Origin: Rossellomorea vietnamensis | GTDB lineage: Bacteria > Bacillota > Bacilli > Bacillales > Bacillaceae_B | Reading direction: 5' to 3' | DNA length: 64,000 nt | Assembly (NCBI RefSeq): GCF_008180415.1 | Contig: NZ_VTEI01000001.1 | Span: forward strand, 454,227 to 518,226 | Shown here: positions 51,530 to 59,112 of the stretch, one piece after another | Position numbering within the stretch: the stretch's first letter is position 1 | How the letters are laid out: every line of letters begins with the position of its first letter | Translations under genes and position numbers: made by a program | The notes under the pieces: generated by a model | The model's input: the letters and a program-made list of their open reading frames with translations, nothing else | Told to the model about the DNA's origin: nothing | Database searches by the model: none

Positions 51530-51700
51530 TTACTTATTATCCAATTCCCGGTTTTTGGATTTCACCGGCTGGCCATGCTCTTCATACCGCTTCTTAGCCT
51601 CTTTTACCGGATTGTACTCTTTACCAAACTCGGTATCGAGGTTTCGTTCGGCATTCCTTGTTTTCTGCTCGGGGTTATTTTGCTTAGACCGCTTCTTCAA
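51530..51700 (-). CDS. Small hydrophilic protein, unknown function (56 aa)
   Basis: A 56-residue, very hydrophilic basic protein: MKKRSKQNNPEQKTRNAERN, then LDTEFGKEYNPVKEAKKRYEEHGQ and a lysine-rich end. It starts with TTG, with GGGAGGG about eight bases upstream, and its start overlaps the stop of ytzC as TTGA, so translation is coupled. A terminator follows immediately. Disordered Lys/Glu/Asn-rich proteins of this size are common among minor spore proteins, but I cannot assign it. Confidence 0.65.
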   Translation of the reverse strand: MKKRSKQNNPEQKTRNAERNLDTEFGKEYNPVKEAKKRYEEHGQPVKSKNRELDNK

Positions 51701-51990
51701 TGCAATTTCCCTCCCACTGAATCAGGATCATGGTCTAACAGGACCATTTCATTTTGGAATTGCTGAAGCTGCAAGCGCATTCTGTGCAGTTGTTCACGCT
51801 GCTGAGAATTTGCGCTGTTTGCCAGATGCCTGATATCATTGACGGCCTCTTCAACCATCTGCATGGCATCTGTGTACTCTTGATCATGGTAATGCTCTTG
51901 TTTCGCTCCTGATTTATATTGCTGCTGGGCATAACGGAGTGCATCTTCACACTTTTGCAAGCACTCATCCACAGATTGTCTAGTCGCCAT
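51697..51990 (-). CDS. ytzC: DUF2524 family protein YtzC
   Basis: A 97-residue helical protein: MATRQSVDECLQKCEDALRYA, a Gln/His-rich linker, YTDAMQMVEEAVNDIRHLANSAN and QLHRMRLQLQQFQNEMVLL. This pattern matches the short DUF2524 proteins (YtzC) of Bacillus, which have no known function. GGAGGG is at good distance from ATG. It diverges from the mnmL-mnmM operon, the same neighbourhood I recall in B. subtilis, and overlaps the next small gene by 4 bp. Confidence 0.85.
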   Translation of the reverse strand: MATRQSVDECLQKCEDALRYAQQQYKSGAKQEHYHDQEYTDAMQMVEEAVNDIRHLANSANSQQREQLHRMRLQLQQFQNEMVLLDHDPDSVGGKLH

Positions 51991-52169
51991 CTTTATCCCT
52001 CCAAAAAACTTCCTAAATGAAGCTGTGCTTCTTTGTTTAGTGTTTGTTATAAAATCGGAATCATCAGTGGAAAATCATTCCTTACTCAACTGTAACCCTG
52101 CTGTAATTGGATAAGACGGGCTTTCATGGTAAAATGCTTCTATCATGACCACAGAGAGTACATAAGGAG

Positions 52170-53138
52170 GTGTTTGTCATAAAAGAGACAAACCCATTTC
52201 CGTATGCCGCTGATGTAAAACGGTATCATACTTGGAATTATCATTTGAGAAATCATTTTGGACATAAAGTTTTTAAAGTAGCTCTTGATGGCGGGTTCGA
52301 TTGCCCCAACCGCGACGGCACAGTAGCTTACGGTGGCTGTACCTTCTGTTCGGCTGCAGGCTCTGGTGATTTTGCCGGAAGCCGAGTAGATCCGCTTGAA
52401 AAGCAGTTCAACGATATAAAGGACCGGATGCACCGCAAGTGGAAAGATGGAAAGTATATGGCGTATTTCCAAGCTTTCACCAATACGCATGCGCCTGTTG
52501 AAGAGCTGCGGGAGAAATATGAGACAGTACTGAAGCAAGAAGGCGTTGTCGGCATATCGATTGCTACCAGGCCGGACTGCCTGCCTGATGACGTTGTCGA
52601 ATATCTCGCTGAATTGAATGAGCGGACATATCTATGGGTGGAACTGGGACTGCAGACTGTCCACGAAAAAACAGCCAGCCTGATCAACAGGGCCCATGAT
52701 TATCAAACCTACGTTGAAGGTGTCAACAAACTCCGCAAGCATGGAATTCGTGTCTGTTCTCATATTATCAACGGACTTCCACAGGAAGATTACACAATGA
52801 TGATGGAAACGGCCAAAGAAGTGGCTAAACTGGATGTACAAGGGATAAAGATTCACCTTCTGCATCTCCTCAAAGGAACTCCCATGGTAAAACAGTTCGA
52901 AAAAGGACAGCTGGAGTTCCTTTCATTTGATGAGTATGTAAGCCTTGTCTGCAATCAGCTTGAAATTCTGCCGCCGGAAATGATTGTTCACCGGATCACG
53001 GGAGATGGTCCGATCGACTTGATGATCGGGCCGATGTGGAGCGTGAACAAATGGAATGTCCTCAATGCTATAGACGCTGAGCTGCAGCGCCGGAACAGCT
53101 GGCAGGGAAAATTTTATAAAGCGGAGGTGGAAGTATGA
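52170..53138 (+). CDS. mnmL: Radical SAM enzyme MnmL/YtqA (TIGR01212 family), tRNA wobble uridine modification
   Basis: A radical SAM protein of about 320 residues. The iron-sulfur cluster motif lies in GGFDCPNRDGTVAYGGCTFC (about 41-60), typical of the YtqA group, followed by EVxxLDVQGIKIHLLHLLKGTP (about 212-233). YtqA, renamed MnmL, works with MnmM in making the 5-methylaminomethyl-2-thiouridine of tRNA wobble position 34 in Gram-positive bacteria. The start is uncertain: GTG 52170 overlaps the strong AAGGAGG site, while codons further in (ATA at 52179) have better spacing but are non-canonical. It overlaps mnmM as ATGA. Confidence 0.9.
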   Translation: MFVIKETNPFPYAADVKRYHTWNYHLRNHFGHKVFKVALDGGFDCPNRDGTVAYGGCTFCSAAGSGDFAGSRVDPLEKQFNDIKDRMHRKWKDGKYMAYFQAFTNTHAPVEELREKYETVLKQEGVVGISIATRPDCLPDDVVEYLAELNERTYLWVELGLQTVHEKTASLINRAHDYQTYVEGVNKLRKHGIRVCSHIINGLPQEDYTMMMETAKEVAKLDVQGIKIHLLHLLKGTPMVKQFEKGQLEFLSFDEYVSLVCNQLEILPPEMIVHRITGDGPIDLMIGPMWSVNKWNVLNAIDAELQRRNSWQGKFYKAEVEV

Positions 53139-53707
53139 AGCTCGAAAAAGTCCTTCCGTTTGCAAGACAACTGCTTTCCTCAGCTGTAAAACCTGGTGAC
53201 ATCACCATAGATGCCACACTAGGAAACGGCCACGATACCCTTTTCCTGGCACAGCTTGTCGGAGAAAATGGACGAGTATACGGGTTCGATGTGCAGGAAG
53301 ACGCTCTGTTTAACACCAGAGAGAGACTTCAAACACATGGTTTGCAGGAGCGGGTAACACTCTTTAAGCAGGGGCATGAAACAGTCGGCAGTGTCATTCC
53401 TCCTGTCCATTATGGCAAGGTCACTGGTGCTGTATTTAATCTGGGCTATTTGCCAGGAGGCGATAAAACCATCGTTACCAGACCGAAAACGACGATCACC
53501 GCCATCGAAAACCTTTTGGAGATGATGGCCCCTGAAGGAATCGTTGTTCTTGTCATTTACCACGGACACCGTGAAGGAGCCGTCGAAAGAGACTATATCC
53601 TCAGATATGTGGAAAGGCTCGACCAAAATTATGTCCATGTGCTTCGCTATCAATTCATGAACGGTCTGAATAATCCGCCTTTCATTGTGGCGTTGGAGAA
53701 AAGATAA
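53135..53707 (+). CDS. mnmM: tRNA (nm5s2U34) methyltransferase MnmM / YtqB
   Basis: A 190-residue class I SAM-dependent methyltransferase. Motif I is ITIDATLGNGHDTLFLAQLVG (about 28-48) and the acidic residue ending strand 2 is in VYGFDVQEDAL; the substrate-side motif reads GAVFNLGYLPGGDK (about 94-107), with NLGYLPGG typical for YtqB/rRNA-MTase proteins. It adds the final methyl group to 5-aminomethyl-2-thiouridine in tRNA. It is translationally coupled to mnmL by an ATGA overlap; GGAGGTGG precedes the ATG. A terminator follows. Confidence 0.92.
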   Translation: MKLEKVLPFARQLLSSAVKPGDITIDATLGNGHDTLFLAQLVGENGRVYGFDVQEDALFNTRERLQTHGLQERVTLFKQGHETVGSVIPPVHYGKVTGAVFNLGYLPGGDKTIVTRPKTTITAIENLLEMMAPEGIVVLVIYHGHREGAVERDYILRYVERLDQNYVHVLRYQFMNGLNNPPFIVALEKR

Positions 53708-53782
53708 AAGAATGTCCTGCGAGTAGGGTTCGTTGAAGTCTGCCGGAATTTAGAATCTACTGGTTATTAACGGTTAACAAAG

Positions 53783-53830
53783 AAAAAGTCAACCTTTCTT
53801 TCTAATTTGAAAGAAAAGTTGACTTTTTTC
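53783..53830 (+). terminator. Rho-independent terminator of mnmLM
   Basis: AAAAAGTCAACCTTTCTTTC and GAAAGAAAAGTTGACTTTTT pair with one mismatch; T-runs on both sides. Confidence 0.9.
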
Positions 53831-53861
53831 TTTGAAATTTGTTGCTCATTTCATTAGCTTT

Positions 53862-54033
53862 GGCTCTTTTCGTAAGGCTCTTTTCGTAAACTTGTTGCTA
53901 TTTGATATTAATTCCGAGAAAAAACATATTATGAGGGTTGAAAACTGGGAAAACCGAAAAAGAAAAGAGCTACTCTCCCTCGATGAAAGATATAACTCTT
54001 AGTCCGAAAGCAACAATATTGGCGAAAACAACC
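53862..54033 (+). mobile_element. MITE copy H, with duplicated left terminus
   Basis: Perfect 8-bp flanks TTAGCTTT (53854-53861 and 54034-54041). The left end carries GGCTCTTTTCGTAA twice in tandem (53862 and 53876). The right end is GCAACAATATTGGCGAAAAC then AACC. The internal AAAATCC hairpin is deleted. Confidence 0.9.
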
Positions 54034-54149
54034 TTAGCTTTAGAACCCTCTTGGAACATTTGCCTGCCGGGACTGAAAGGATCTTCATCAACTCATCTAT
54101 GGAAAGATGCTTATTCAAGGCAGTGACCGCAGAATTTATTTAAGGGTTA

Positions 54150-54360
54150 GCGCTTGGGATAATAAATAAAGGAAGAAAATTCCCTTATTTACTAAAAAGC
54201 ATTAAATAAGGCTAAAATAGGGGAATAAATTTCCCTTATTTAACTAAACCACTGAAAAAAATAGAATTTTTTATAATATAAAGGAAAAAACTTCCCCTAT
54301 TCATCCCAAAATGAGCTAGAACTTAAAAATAAGGGAAAAAACTACCCTTATTTCACATAC
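54150..54360. repeat. Iterated hairpins of the AATAAGGGAA/TTCCCTTATT type, block 2
   Basis: Four palindromes with arms AAATAAAGGAA/TTCCCTTATTT, AAATAGGGGAA/TTCCCTTATTT, ATATAAAGGAA/TTCCCCTATT and AAATAAGGGAA/TACCCTTATTT. The right arms start at 54180, 54231, 54292 and 54343: steps of 51, 61 and 51 bp. They lie between the convergent mnmM and LLM genes. 54361-54650 shows nothing further. Confidence 0.85.
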
Positions 54361-54650
54361 CGCTAGATACCTAATTAACGAACTAAATGGCCATTGGTAA
54401 TATAAGGCATGCTCCATCCTACGCCCGCTAAGCGGAGCAGCAGAAGTCAATATAACTTTTAAAAAACAACACTATTCTTTCACAGCGCCCATTGTAATTG
54501 CCTAAAAGTCTCTTTGGATCTTCCCTGATGCGCTCTTTTGATGTACTTCTTAGGAACATCATACAAGCTGCCGATATTTTTTTCATATCCCCTAGTGTCC
54601 CCTATCCAGTTCTACTGTAGACCCCATTTACAAATTCCTGACTATGATCT

Positions 54651-55652
54651 TCACAACAACGCATCCGCCACTAAATCAAATGATTTCAGCTTATCGTCAA
54701 AGTCATAAGTGATCGTTACCAGCATAATTTCATCTGTTTGATATTGTTCACTTAATTCAAGCAGCTGCTTTTTGACTTTTTCCGGGCTGCCAACGACCAT
54801 GCGTTTTCGGTTTTCCCTGATCCTCGCTTTTTCAAAAGAACTGTATTGATAGGATGCCGCTGTTTCCGGGCTTGGTGTCCCATTAGAACGCATGCCTTGT
54901 TCGACCATCAGGATTGATAAGTCGATGCTTGATGCCACCCGTTCCGCCTCTTCATCCGTTTCTGCGCAAATGACAAAAACGGCTGCCATGTTCTGAGGCT
55001 GTGCCAGGAATTTTGATGGCTTGAAATGCTTTCGATACTGGTTCGTATACTGTGGTCCGTCCTCCCCATTTATGAACTGTGCGAATGTGTAAGGCAGGCC
55101 TTTCTCTGCCGCCAACATGGCACTTGAAGGACTTGACCCAAGCATCCATACGTCCGGCACCGTGCTGATGATGGGTGACGCCTGAAGACCATCATAAGGA
55201 TTGTTTTCTGGACGTTCGTCCGTCAGATATCCAAGCAGGTCATCAATTTGTTCAGGATACTGGTCAACATCGCGATAGCTTCCGTTATTTAAAGCAAGAG
55301 AAGCTCTCGGCATTCCACCCGGGGCTCTGCCGATGCCTAAATCGATCCGCCCGGGATTCAATCCTTCCAGCACCCGGAAATTTTCCGCCACTTTATATGC
55401 GCTGTAGTGAGGCAGCATCACACCTCCTGATCCAACACGAATTCTTTCCGTTTTGGCTGCCAGGTGAGCGATCAGCACCTCTGGCGAAGAACCCGCCAGG
55501 CTTGTAGTATCATGATGTTCGGACACCCAGAAGCGGGTGAATCCGAGCTTTTCAACATGCTGTGCCAGCTTTACCGTATTTTCAAGAGCTGTTTCAGGAC
55601 TCATTCCTTCTGCTACTGGAGATTGATCCAGCACACTTAACTTTAAAGACAC
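54651..55652 (-). CDS. LLM class flavin-dependent oxidoreductase
   Basis: A 333-residue luciferase-like monooxygenase (TIM barrel using FMNH2). It opens LKLSVLDQSPVAEGMSPETAL, has FWVSEHHDTTSLAGSSPEVLIAHLAAKT (about 41-68) with the flavin-site HH, VGSGGVMLPHYSAYKVAENFRVLEGLNPGRIDLGIGRAPG (about 73-112), and VGSPEKVKKQLLELSEQYQTDEIM near the end, the usual pattern of the alkanal-monooxygenase-like group. The substrate is unknown. It starts with GTG, with AAGGAG ten bases upstream. It stands alone. Confidence 0.9.
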   Translation of the reverse strand: MSLKLSVLDQSPVAEGMSPETALENTVKLAQHVEKLGFTRFWVSEHHDTTSLAGSSPEVLIAHLAAKTERIRVGSGGVMLPHYSAYKVAENFRVLEGLNPGRIDLGIGRAPGGMPRASLALNNGSYRDVDQYPEQIDDLLGYLTDERPENNPYDGLQASPIISTVPDVWMLGSSPSSAMLAAEKGLPYTFAQFINGEDGPQYTNQYRKHFKPSKFLAQPQNMAAVFVICAETDEEAERVASSIDLSILMVEQGMRSNGTPSPETAASYQYSSFEKARIRENRKRMVVGSPEKVKKQLLELSEQYQTDEIMLVTITYDFDDKLKSFDLVADALL

Positions 55653-55778
55653 ACTTCACCAACTCCTTCGTTCGTTCCTAGTGAATATTATTATCTTTTT
55701 TGAGAAAAGAAATGTCCACTAACATGCTTAAAGGAGATACGACGGATGAGAATCAGAATTATCAATACATGACAATAG

Positions 55779-55812
55779 AAAAAAGATGACCCTTTTTCGG
55801 GCCATCTTTTTC
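55779..55812 (-). terminator. Rho-independent terminator of ytpB
   Basis: AAAAAGATG(A)CCC and GGG(C)CATCTTTTT form the stem, directly after the ytpB stop codon on the minus strand. Confidence 0.88.
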
Positions 55813-55814
55813 GA

Positions 55815-56888
55815 TCAGGAACTTTTTTTCCATCCCTGAAATCTTCTATATAGTTTTCCGTTGTAATAAAAAAACTTTGTCACCCAGCCAGACGCATTGA
55901 GGAATTCTTTTGAAAAAGAATACACCTTTTGCTGCTTCCAGGCTTTTTCATCAGACAGGTACACACCGATTAAGCCTTTATTAATTAAACGGTGAAAGTC
56001 AGCATGGGGAAGCTGGCTTGTATTTTCATCTGCCTTTTTTAAAAAGTGAAGCAAACGATGTTTTAACACTTCTTCATTCTCATAATAGAAACAAAAGTTC
56101 AAATCCCCGCCTTCGATATCTTCCTCCTGATCGATAAAGTAGTCGAGCAGTATGTGCAGCCCTTGAATATAAGGGAAGTATCCATTTCGGATAGAATCGG
56201 CCTGGACACTTTCATAATCCTCCCTGAGAGCGTATGATACCAGACAGAATATTCCCAGGGTGGACCCTGAGCATGCCGAAAATTCATACCAATCCATTTC
56301 CGGCAGGGTGTCTTTGTGTTGATGAAACCAGTTTTTAAGCCTGTCTGTTCTTTCTTCTTGCTTCACATGCTTATGTATTTGCAAATCACAGTAATAATCG
56401 CAGAGCTCATGCAAATAAGGCTTGATGGAAGAGTACCCCGGCACCTCTTTTAAAACAGATTGGCATGTTTGCACAAGGTCGGCCAGGTAGCCTCCATCAT
56501 CCTGGTCTTCTCTGTGGCGGTAATAATGCCTCAAAGGTGCCTCGACCGTCAAAGCATCCTTCATGGATTCATGCAGGGCCGAAAAGTCTTCAGGATCAAG
56601 GGATGTACTGCGGTCACAGAGGTTATCCAGATAATCACTGATGGTCTGGTAGGCGACAATAAATTTGATTGCTCTTTCTCTTTCCGTTAACGCCAGCAGA
56701 GCCAATATCGAGCCGCCTTCACAATGAAAGGTTTTATGCCGGATACTGGCGAGTGCCTGCGTTCTCAACTCATGGTTGGGAATTGTTTCGGCTTTTCCAG
56801 TCCAGACAGCCAGCTCTCTGTGAACCGCAGGAAAAACCTTTCGATAAACTTGACTCATCAATGAAATGGGATGAGTGGGTATGGACAT
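55815..56888 (-). CDS. ytpB: Tetraprenyl-beta-curcumene synthase YtpB (DUF2600)
   Basis: A 357-residue all-helical prenyl-substrate cyclase. It converts heptaprenyl (C35) diphosphate to tetraprenyl-beta-curcumene, the first step of sesquarterpene synthesis in Bacillus. The magnesium-binding Asp-rich site is in YQTISDYLDNLCDRST (about 80-95); family blocks TFHCEGGSILALLAL, YYCDLQIHKHVKQEER, FSACSGSTLGIF and GLHILLDYFIDQEEDIEGGD follow. ATG 56888 has GAGAGGTG at proper spacing; the GTG three codons upstream overlaps that site. It lies 25 bp downstream of ytpA, forming the ytpAB operon. The second enzyme, a squalene-hopene-type cyclase, is not in this window. Confidence 0.92.
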   Translation of the reverse strand: MSIPTHPISLMSQVYRKVFPAVHRELAVWTGKAETIPNHELRTQALASIRHKTFHCEGGSILALLALTERERAIKFIVAYQTISDYLDNLCDRSTSLDPEDFSALHESMKDALTVEAPLRHYYRHREDQDDGGYLADLVQTCQSVLKEVPGYSSIKPYLHELCDYYCDLQIHKHVKQEERTDRLKNWFHQHKDTLPEMDWYEFSACSGSTLGIFCLVSYALREDYESVQADSIRNGYFPYIQGLHILLDYFIDQEEDIEGGDLNFCFYYENEEVLKHRLLHFLKKADENTSQLPHADFHRLINKGLIGVYLSDEKAWKQQKVYSFSKEFLNASGWVTKFFYYNGKLYRRFQGWKKSS

Positions 56889-56913
56889 TCTCTTCACCTC
56901 TCACGATTCTTCA

Positions 56914-57723
56914 TTAATCCTTCACAACATATCCGATTGTCTTCAACCTGGTTTCCACGAATGTTTTAGCATATTCAAACACTTCATCTCGCTCTGGTTC
57001 GTTAAAAATTTCGTGATAGAACTTAGGCCATTCCTTATAGTGCATTTCCGAAAGCGAAAGTTCAGTGAACCATTTTTTCACAGAAGACTTATCTACAATC
57101 TTATCATCTCCGCCCTGCATGACCAACAAAGGAATATCGGGCATTTTCCCAACGTTGATAAATGCCTGCTTGATCGCCTTGTCCAGTTCCCTGTACCACC
57201 GCACAGAAACCTTTGTTACATACAATGAATCGTTACTATCGATTTCCCTGACATCCGCGTTCCGGGTAGCAAGATCCACAGATAATCCTGATGAAAATTT
57301 CACGTGCGGCGCTACCTTATTTAAAATATGTGAAAGAAGGTCAATCGGCTTCGGAGGGGTATCGACCAATCCCAAACATGGAGAAGACAAAATCAGGCCG
57401 GCGATATTGATATGAGATTCCTGCATCATCCTCGCAGCAACAAGACCTCCCATACTATGGCCGATTACAAATACCGGCAAATCAAATTGATAGGCCGCCT
57501 GTACCCAATCCTTCACTTCGATAATATATTCATCAAAAGAGTCGATATGTCCTCTTTGAGCCCTCGAAGTCATCCCTTGCCCAGGCAGGTCTCCCATAAT
57601 GACGTGAAAGCCTGATGTCCGCCACATTTCAATGAGCCACCCATAACGGCCATGATGCTCCATTGCACCATGAATAATGACAATGACCGCCTTCGCTTCC
57701 TGTTCAGTTTCCCATTTCCACAT
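56914..57723 (-). CDS. ytpA: Lysophospholipase/phospholipase YtpA (alpha/beta hydrolase)
   Basis: A 269-residue monoglyceride-lipase-like serine hydrolase. Oxyanion region VIVIIHGAMEHHGRYGWLIEMW (about 14-35), lid start DLPGQGMTSRAQRGHIDSFDEY, nucleophile elbow VFVIGHSMGGLVAARMM (Ser of GHSMGG about residue 91), then LLVMQGGDDKIVDKSSVKKW (catalytic Asp) and KFYHEIFNEPERDEV (catalytic His). In B. subtilis YtpA is required for making the lysophospholipid antibiotic bacilysocin. AAGGAGG precedes ATG. It is the first gene of the ytpA-ytpB unit. Confidence 0.92.
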   Translation of the reverse strand: MWKWETEQEAKAVIVIIHGAMEHHGRYGWLIEMWRTSGFHVIMGDLPGQGMTSRAQRGHIDSFDEYIIEVKDWVQAAYQFDLPVFVIGHSMGGLVAARMMQESHINIAGLILSSPCLGLVDTPPKPIDLLSHILNKVAPHVKFSSGLSVDLATRNADVREIDSNDSLYVTKVSVRWYRELDKAIKQAFINVGKMPDIPLLVMQGGDDKIVDKSSVKKWFTELSLSEMHYKEWPKFYHEIFNEPERDEVFEYAKTFVETRLKTIGYVVKD

Positions 57724-57799
57724 GGCAATTCCTCCTTAATCAACATTCAATAATGATCGTTACTTATGTTAAACTCAATTTATTAGGCTTTTTTCTAAA

Positions 57800-58042
57800 G
57801 GCTGTTTCGTATATTTTGTTGCTTTCGGATATTCCCTGATACTAAGAGTTTTATCTTTTATCGAGGCAGAGCAGCTCTTTTCTTTTCGGTTTTATCAGTT
57901 TTACCCCTCTTAATATGGTTATTTTTTCGCAATTAGTATCAACTAGCAACAAACTTTGACCTTCCAAGGACAATTAATTCTTCAGAGAGGGCCGGAGTGG
58001 AATCTAGTATTCAGCGGCTGCTTTTTTTTTGAAAACAGCCAT
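57800..58042 (-). mobile_element. MITE copy I, rearranged
   Basis: Reverse orientation. The left end GGCTGTTTCGTATATTTTGT (57800) and the core CTGATACTAAGAG...AGCAGCTCTTTTCTTTTCGG, AGCAACAAACTTT are family sequence. The true left-type terminus is cut at about 57955 and replaced by foreign DNA (GAGAGGGCCGGAGTGG) ending in TTTGAAAACAGCC (to 58042). No target duplication is recognisable. It ends 43 bp before ytoA. Confidence 0.65.
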
Positions 58043-58085
58043 TTATTTAGACTAATTATAACTGCCTTTTGAAAGGAGAAGCAAA

Positions 58086-58604
58086 ATGATTTATGAATAT
58101 AAAGGTAAAGTACCCAAAATAGCTGATAGCGCCTATATTGCTGATTATGTAACGATTACGGGAGACGTCGTTATCGGGGAAGAATCTTCTGTCTGGTTCA
58201 ACAGTTCCATCCGCGGAGACGTGGCTCCTACCATCATCGGCAGCAAGGTCAATATCCAGGATAACTCAGTTCTTCACCAAAGTCCCAATAACCCGCTTAT
58301 CCTGGAAGATGAAGTTACCATCGGGCACAGTGTCATTCTACATAGCTGTAAAATCAGAAGAAAAGCGCTGATCGGCATGGGCTCCACCATCTTGGATAAT
58401 GCTGAAGTCGGCGAGGGCGCCTTCATCGGAGCCGGAAGCCTTGTCCCGCAAGGAAAAGTCATCCCTCCAAACAGCCTGGCATTCGGCCGCCCGGCAAAAG
58501 TGATCCGGGAGTTAAATGATCATGATATCAGTGAGATGCAAAGAATCTCGAGGGAGTATGCCGAAAAAGGCCAGTACTATAAATCACTAAAGCCCCTCAA
58601 GTAA
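58086..58604 (+). CDS. ytoA: Gamma-carbonic anhydrase family protein YtoA
   Basis: A 172-residue left-handed beta-helix protein with hexapeptide repeats: YIADYVTITGDVVIGEESSVWF, SSIRGDVAPTIIGSKVNIQDNSVLHQ, then DEVTIGHSVILHSCKIRRKALIGMGSTIL. The metal-binding histidines are in NSVLHQ and in GHSVILH, and the Arg/Asp of IRGDVA that build the trimer interface are present, so a zinc or iron site is plausible. Function in bacilli is not established (carbonic anhydrase or acyl-CoA-related). AAAGGAG is eight bases before ATG. Confidence 0.92.
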   Translation: MIYEYKGKVPKIADSAYIADYVTITGDVVIGEESSVWFNSSIRGDVAPTIIGSKVNIQDNSVLHQSPNNPLILEDEVTIGHSVILHSCKIRRKALIGMGSTILDNAEVGEGAFIGAGSLVPQGKVIPPNSLAFGRPAKVIRELNDHDISEMQRISREYAEKGQYYKSLKPLK

Positions 58605-58732
58605 TAGATTCTACTGTTTTTTACCCATTATCCCTTCCAGTTATTCTTTCTTGGGAGGGATTCTTTGAATGGTATGCCTTTCACTGGGATTGGAAAGTTT
58701 TCTTGTGGTTTTTCTTCGAGGTTAAAGACAAA

Positions 58733-59050
58733 AGCTTGGAGCTTTAGTTACTAAAGCCCTGCTTGATAACCTCTTCTGCTGAAATTAATTCTCCTTGGGT
58801 AGCTAAAACCCTTCTTGGTGACCTTTTCCCCGAAAATCCCGGCGCTTTGGACAGCTAGAGTCTTTCTTGGTGACCATTGTGGCTTACCCACCCTGCATTT
58901 TGGACAGATAGAACCCTCTTTAGTTACCTTTTCCACTGATATCCCAGCGTTCTGGGCAGCTAGAACCTTTCTTGGTGACCTGTTTCGTTTGAATTCCCCG
59001 CTCTTTGGGTCTCTAGAGCCCTCCTTGACACCACTTCATACGAAACTCCT
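58733..59050. repeat. 52-53 bp tandem repeats with CTTGGTGACC core
   Basis: Units begin near AGCTAGAACC at 58749, 58801, 58853, 58905, 58958 and 59011, steps of 52, 52, 52, 53 and 53 bp. Each contains TTCTTGGTGACCTTTTCC or a variant, followed by a GCGCTTTGGAC-like end. It lies between the convergent ytoA and metK genes and is not coding. Confidence 0.88.
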
Positions 59051-59063
59051 CTTCCAAAAACAA

Positions 59064-59095
59064 AAAAGCCCGAAGAAAATACTCCGGGCCTTTAA
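59064..59095 (-). terminator. Rho-independent terminator of metK
   Basis: On the minus strand GGCCCG(GAG) and (CTT)CGGGC pair, followed by TTTTTTG. Confidence 0.82.
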
Positions 59096-59112
59096 ATGTA
59101 ACCAATATAAAA

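Noticed and set aside
9938..58042. Interpreting the dispersed GGCTCTTTTCG elements as small RNA genes
   Set aside because: Inverted ends and target duplications show they are mobile elements; transcription is possible but not shown.
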